Assembly (NCBI GenBank): GCA_963575745.1
Contig: CAUYUJ010014755.1
Coordinates: forward strand, 163,877-227,876
DNA from: Prorocentrum cordatum
Lineage: Eukaryota > Sar > Dinophyceae > Prorocentrales > Prorocentraceae
DNA length: 64,000 nt
Reading direction: 5' to 3'
The notes beneath the pieces are model-generated. The model was not told where the DNA came from and made no database searches. It worked only from the letters and a program-made list of their open reading frames with translations. Positions 63,906-64,000 of this stretch are shown here, piece by piece. The position numbers were made by a program, and so were the translations under genes. Positions within the stretch are counted from its first letter, which is position 1. Every line of letters starts with the position of its first letter.

Positions 63906-64000
63906 GTAAATGATACCGCGCGACGGAATTGCTCATGCATTCAAGAGGCGATGGTCTTTATACATACGTCTACGGCACCCCAATCTAGTGTCAAGATTTG
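63906..64000. other. Flank of the terminal ORF
   Basis: Nothing recognised; no clear polyadenylation signal. Confidence 0.5.

Overview
The window looks like intergenic-rich nuclear DNA of a eukaryotic protist, most likely a dinoflagellate. There are no bacterial-style operons. Most of the 64 kb is GC-rich micro-, mini- and satellite repeats. The recognisable proteins are mainly decayed retroelements of kinds I associate with dinoflagellate genomes: a tyrosine-recombinase (YR) element whose RT-RNase H carries a RVPSxxNIADxPSR signature, a LINE with an apurinic-type endonuclease, and a copia-like Gag. The species cannot be read from the sequence. A 100-base N gap (16401-16500) shows a scaffolded assembly, so order across it is not certain.

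Layout: 1-6.7 kb is stacked repeats (a 21-bp minisatellite, GAT arrays with a 320-bp internal duplication, a 33-bp minisatellite, a 1-kb GCGC minisatellite, and a 225-bp tandem array with an A/B alternating pattern). 6.7-14 kb is largely unassigned, with dispersed repeats and a 59-bp foldback at 13.12 kb. 14.06-14.5 kb holds a YR fragment, followed by a 152-bp satellite array that runs into the gap. 17-25 kb is a patchwork of paired dispersed modules, CTCCTGG minisatellites, a perfect 45-bp palindrome and a copia Gag-like fragment. 25.3-37.7 kb is a hairpin-bearing satellite (unit about 600-700 bp). It is interrupted by an approximately 8.3-kb YR retrotransposon (26519-34783, minus strand) with split direct repeats, which is itself interrupted by a truncated LINE (about 30560-32065, plus strand). 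37.7-43 kb is GAT, TTG, CCCGCGACCCA and 100-bp arrays. 43-64 kb is less repetitive and holds the best host-gene candidates.

Two reading frames stand out as possible host genes: a cytochrome b5-like (MAPR-type) heme-binding domain at about 45630-45947 (+), and an unrecognised roughly 300-residue frame at 62853-63905 (+) with an in-frame TAG at 63000. Several short alanine/glutamate-rich coiled-coil-like islands bounded by AG (and sometimes GT) are exon candidates of low confidence. I found no convincing tRNA, rRNA, spliced-leader RNA or CRISPR. Nearly every other long open frame is a by-product of triplet repeats or high GC.

In the central region the layers of insertion can be ordered: satellite array first, YR element inserted into it, then the LINE inserted into the YR element. 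All coding parts of both elements are broken, yet the YR terminal repeats remain close to identical over long stretches.
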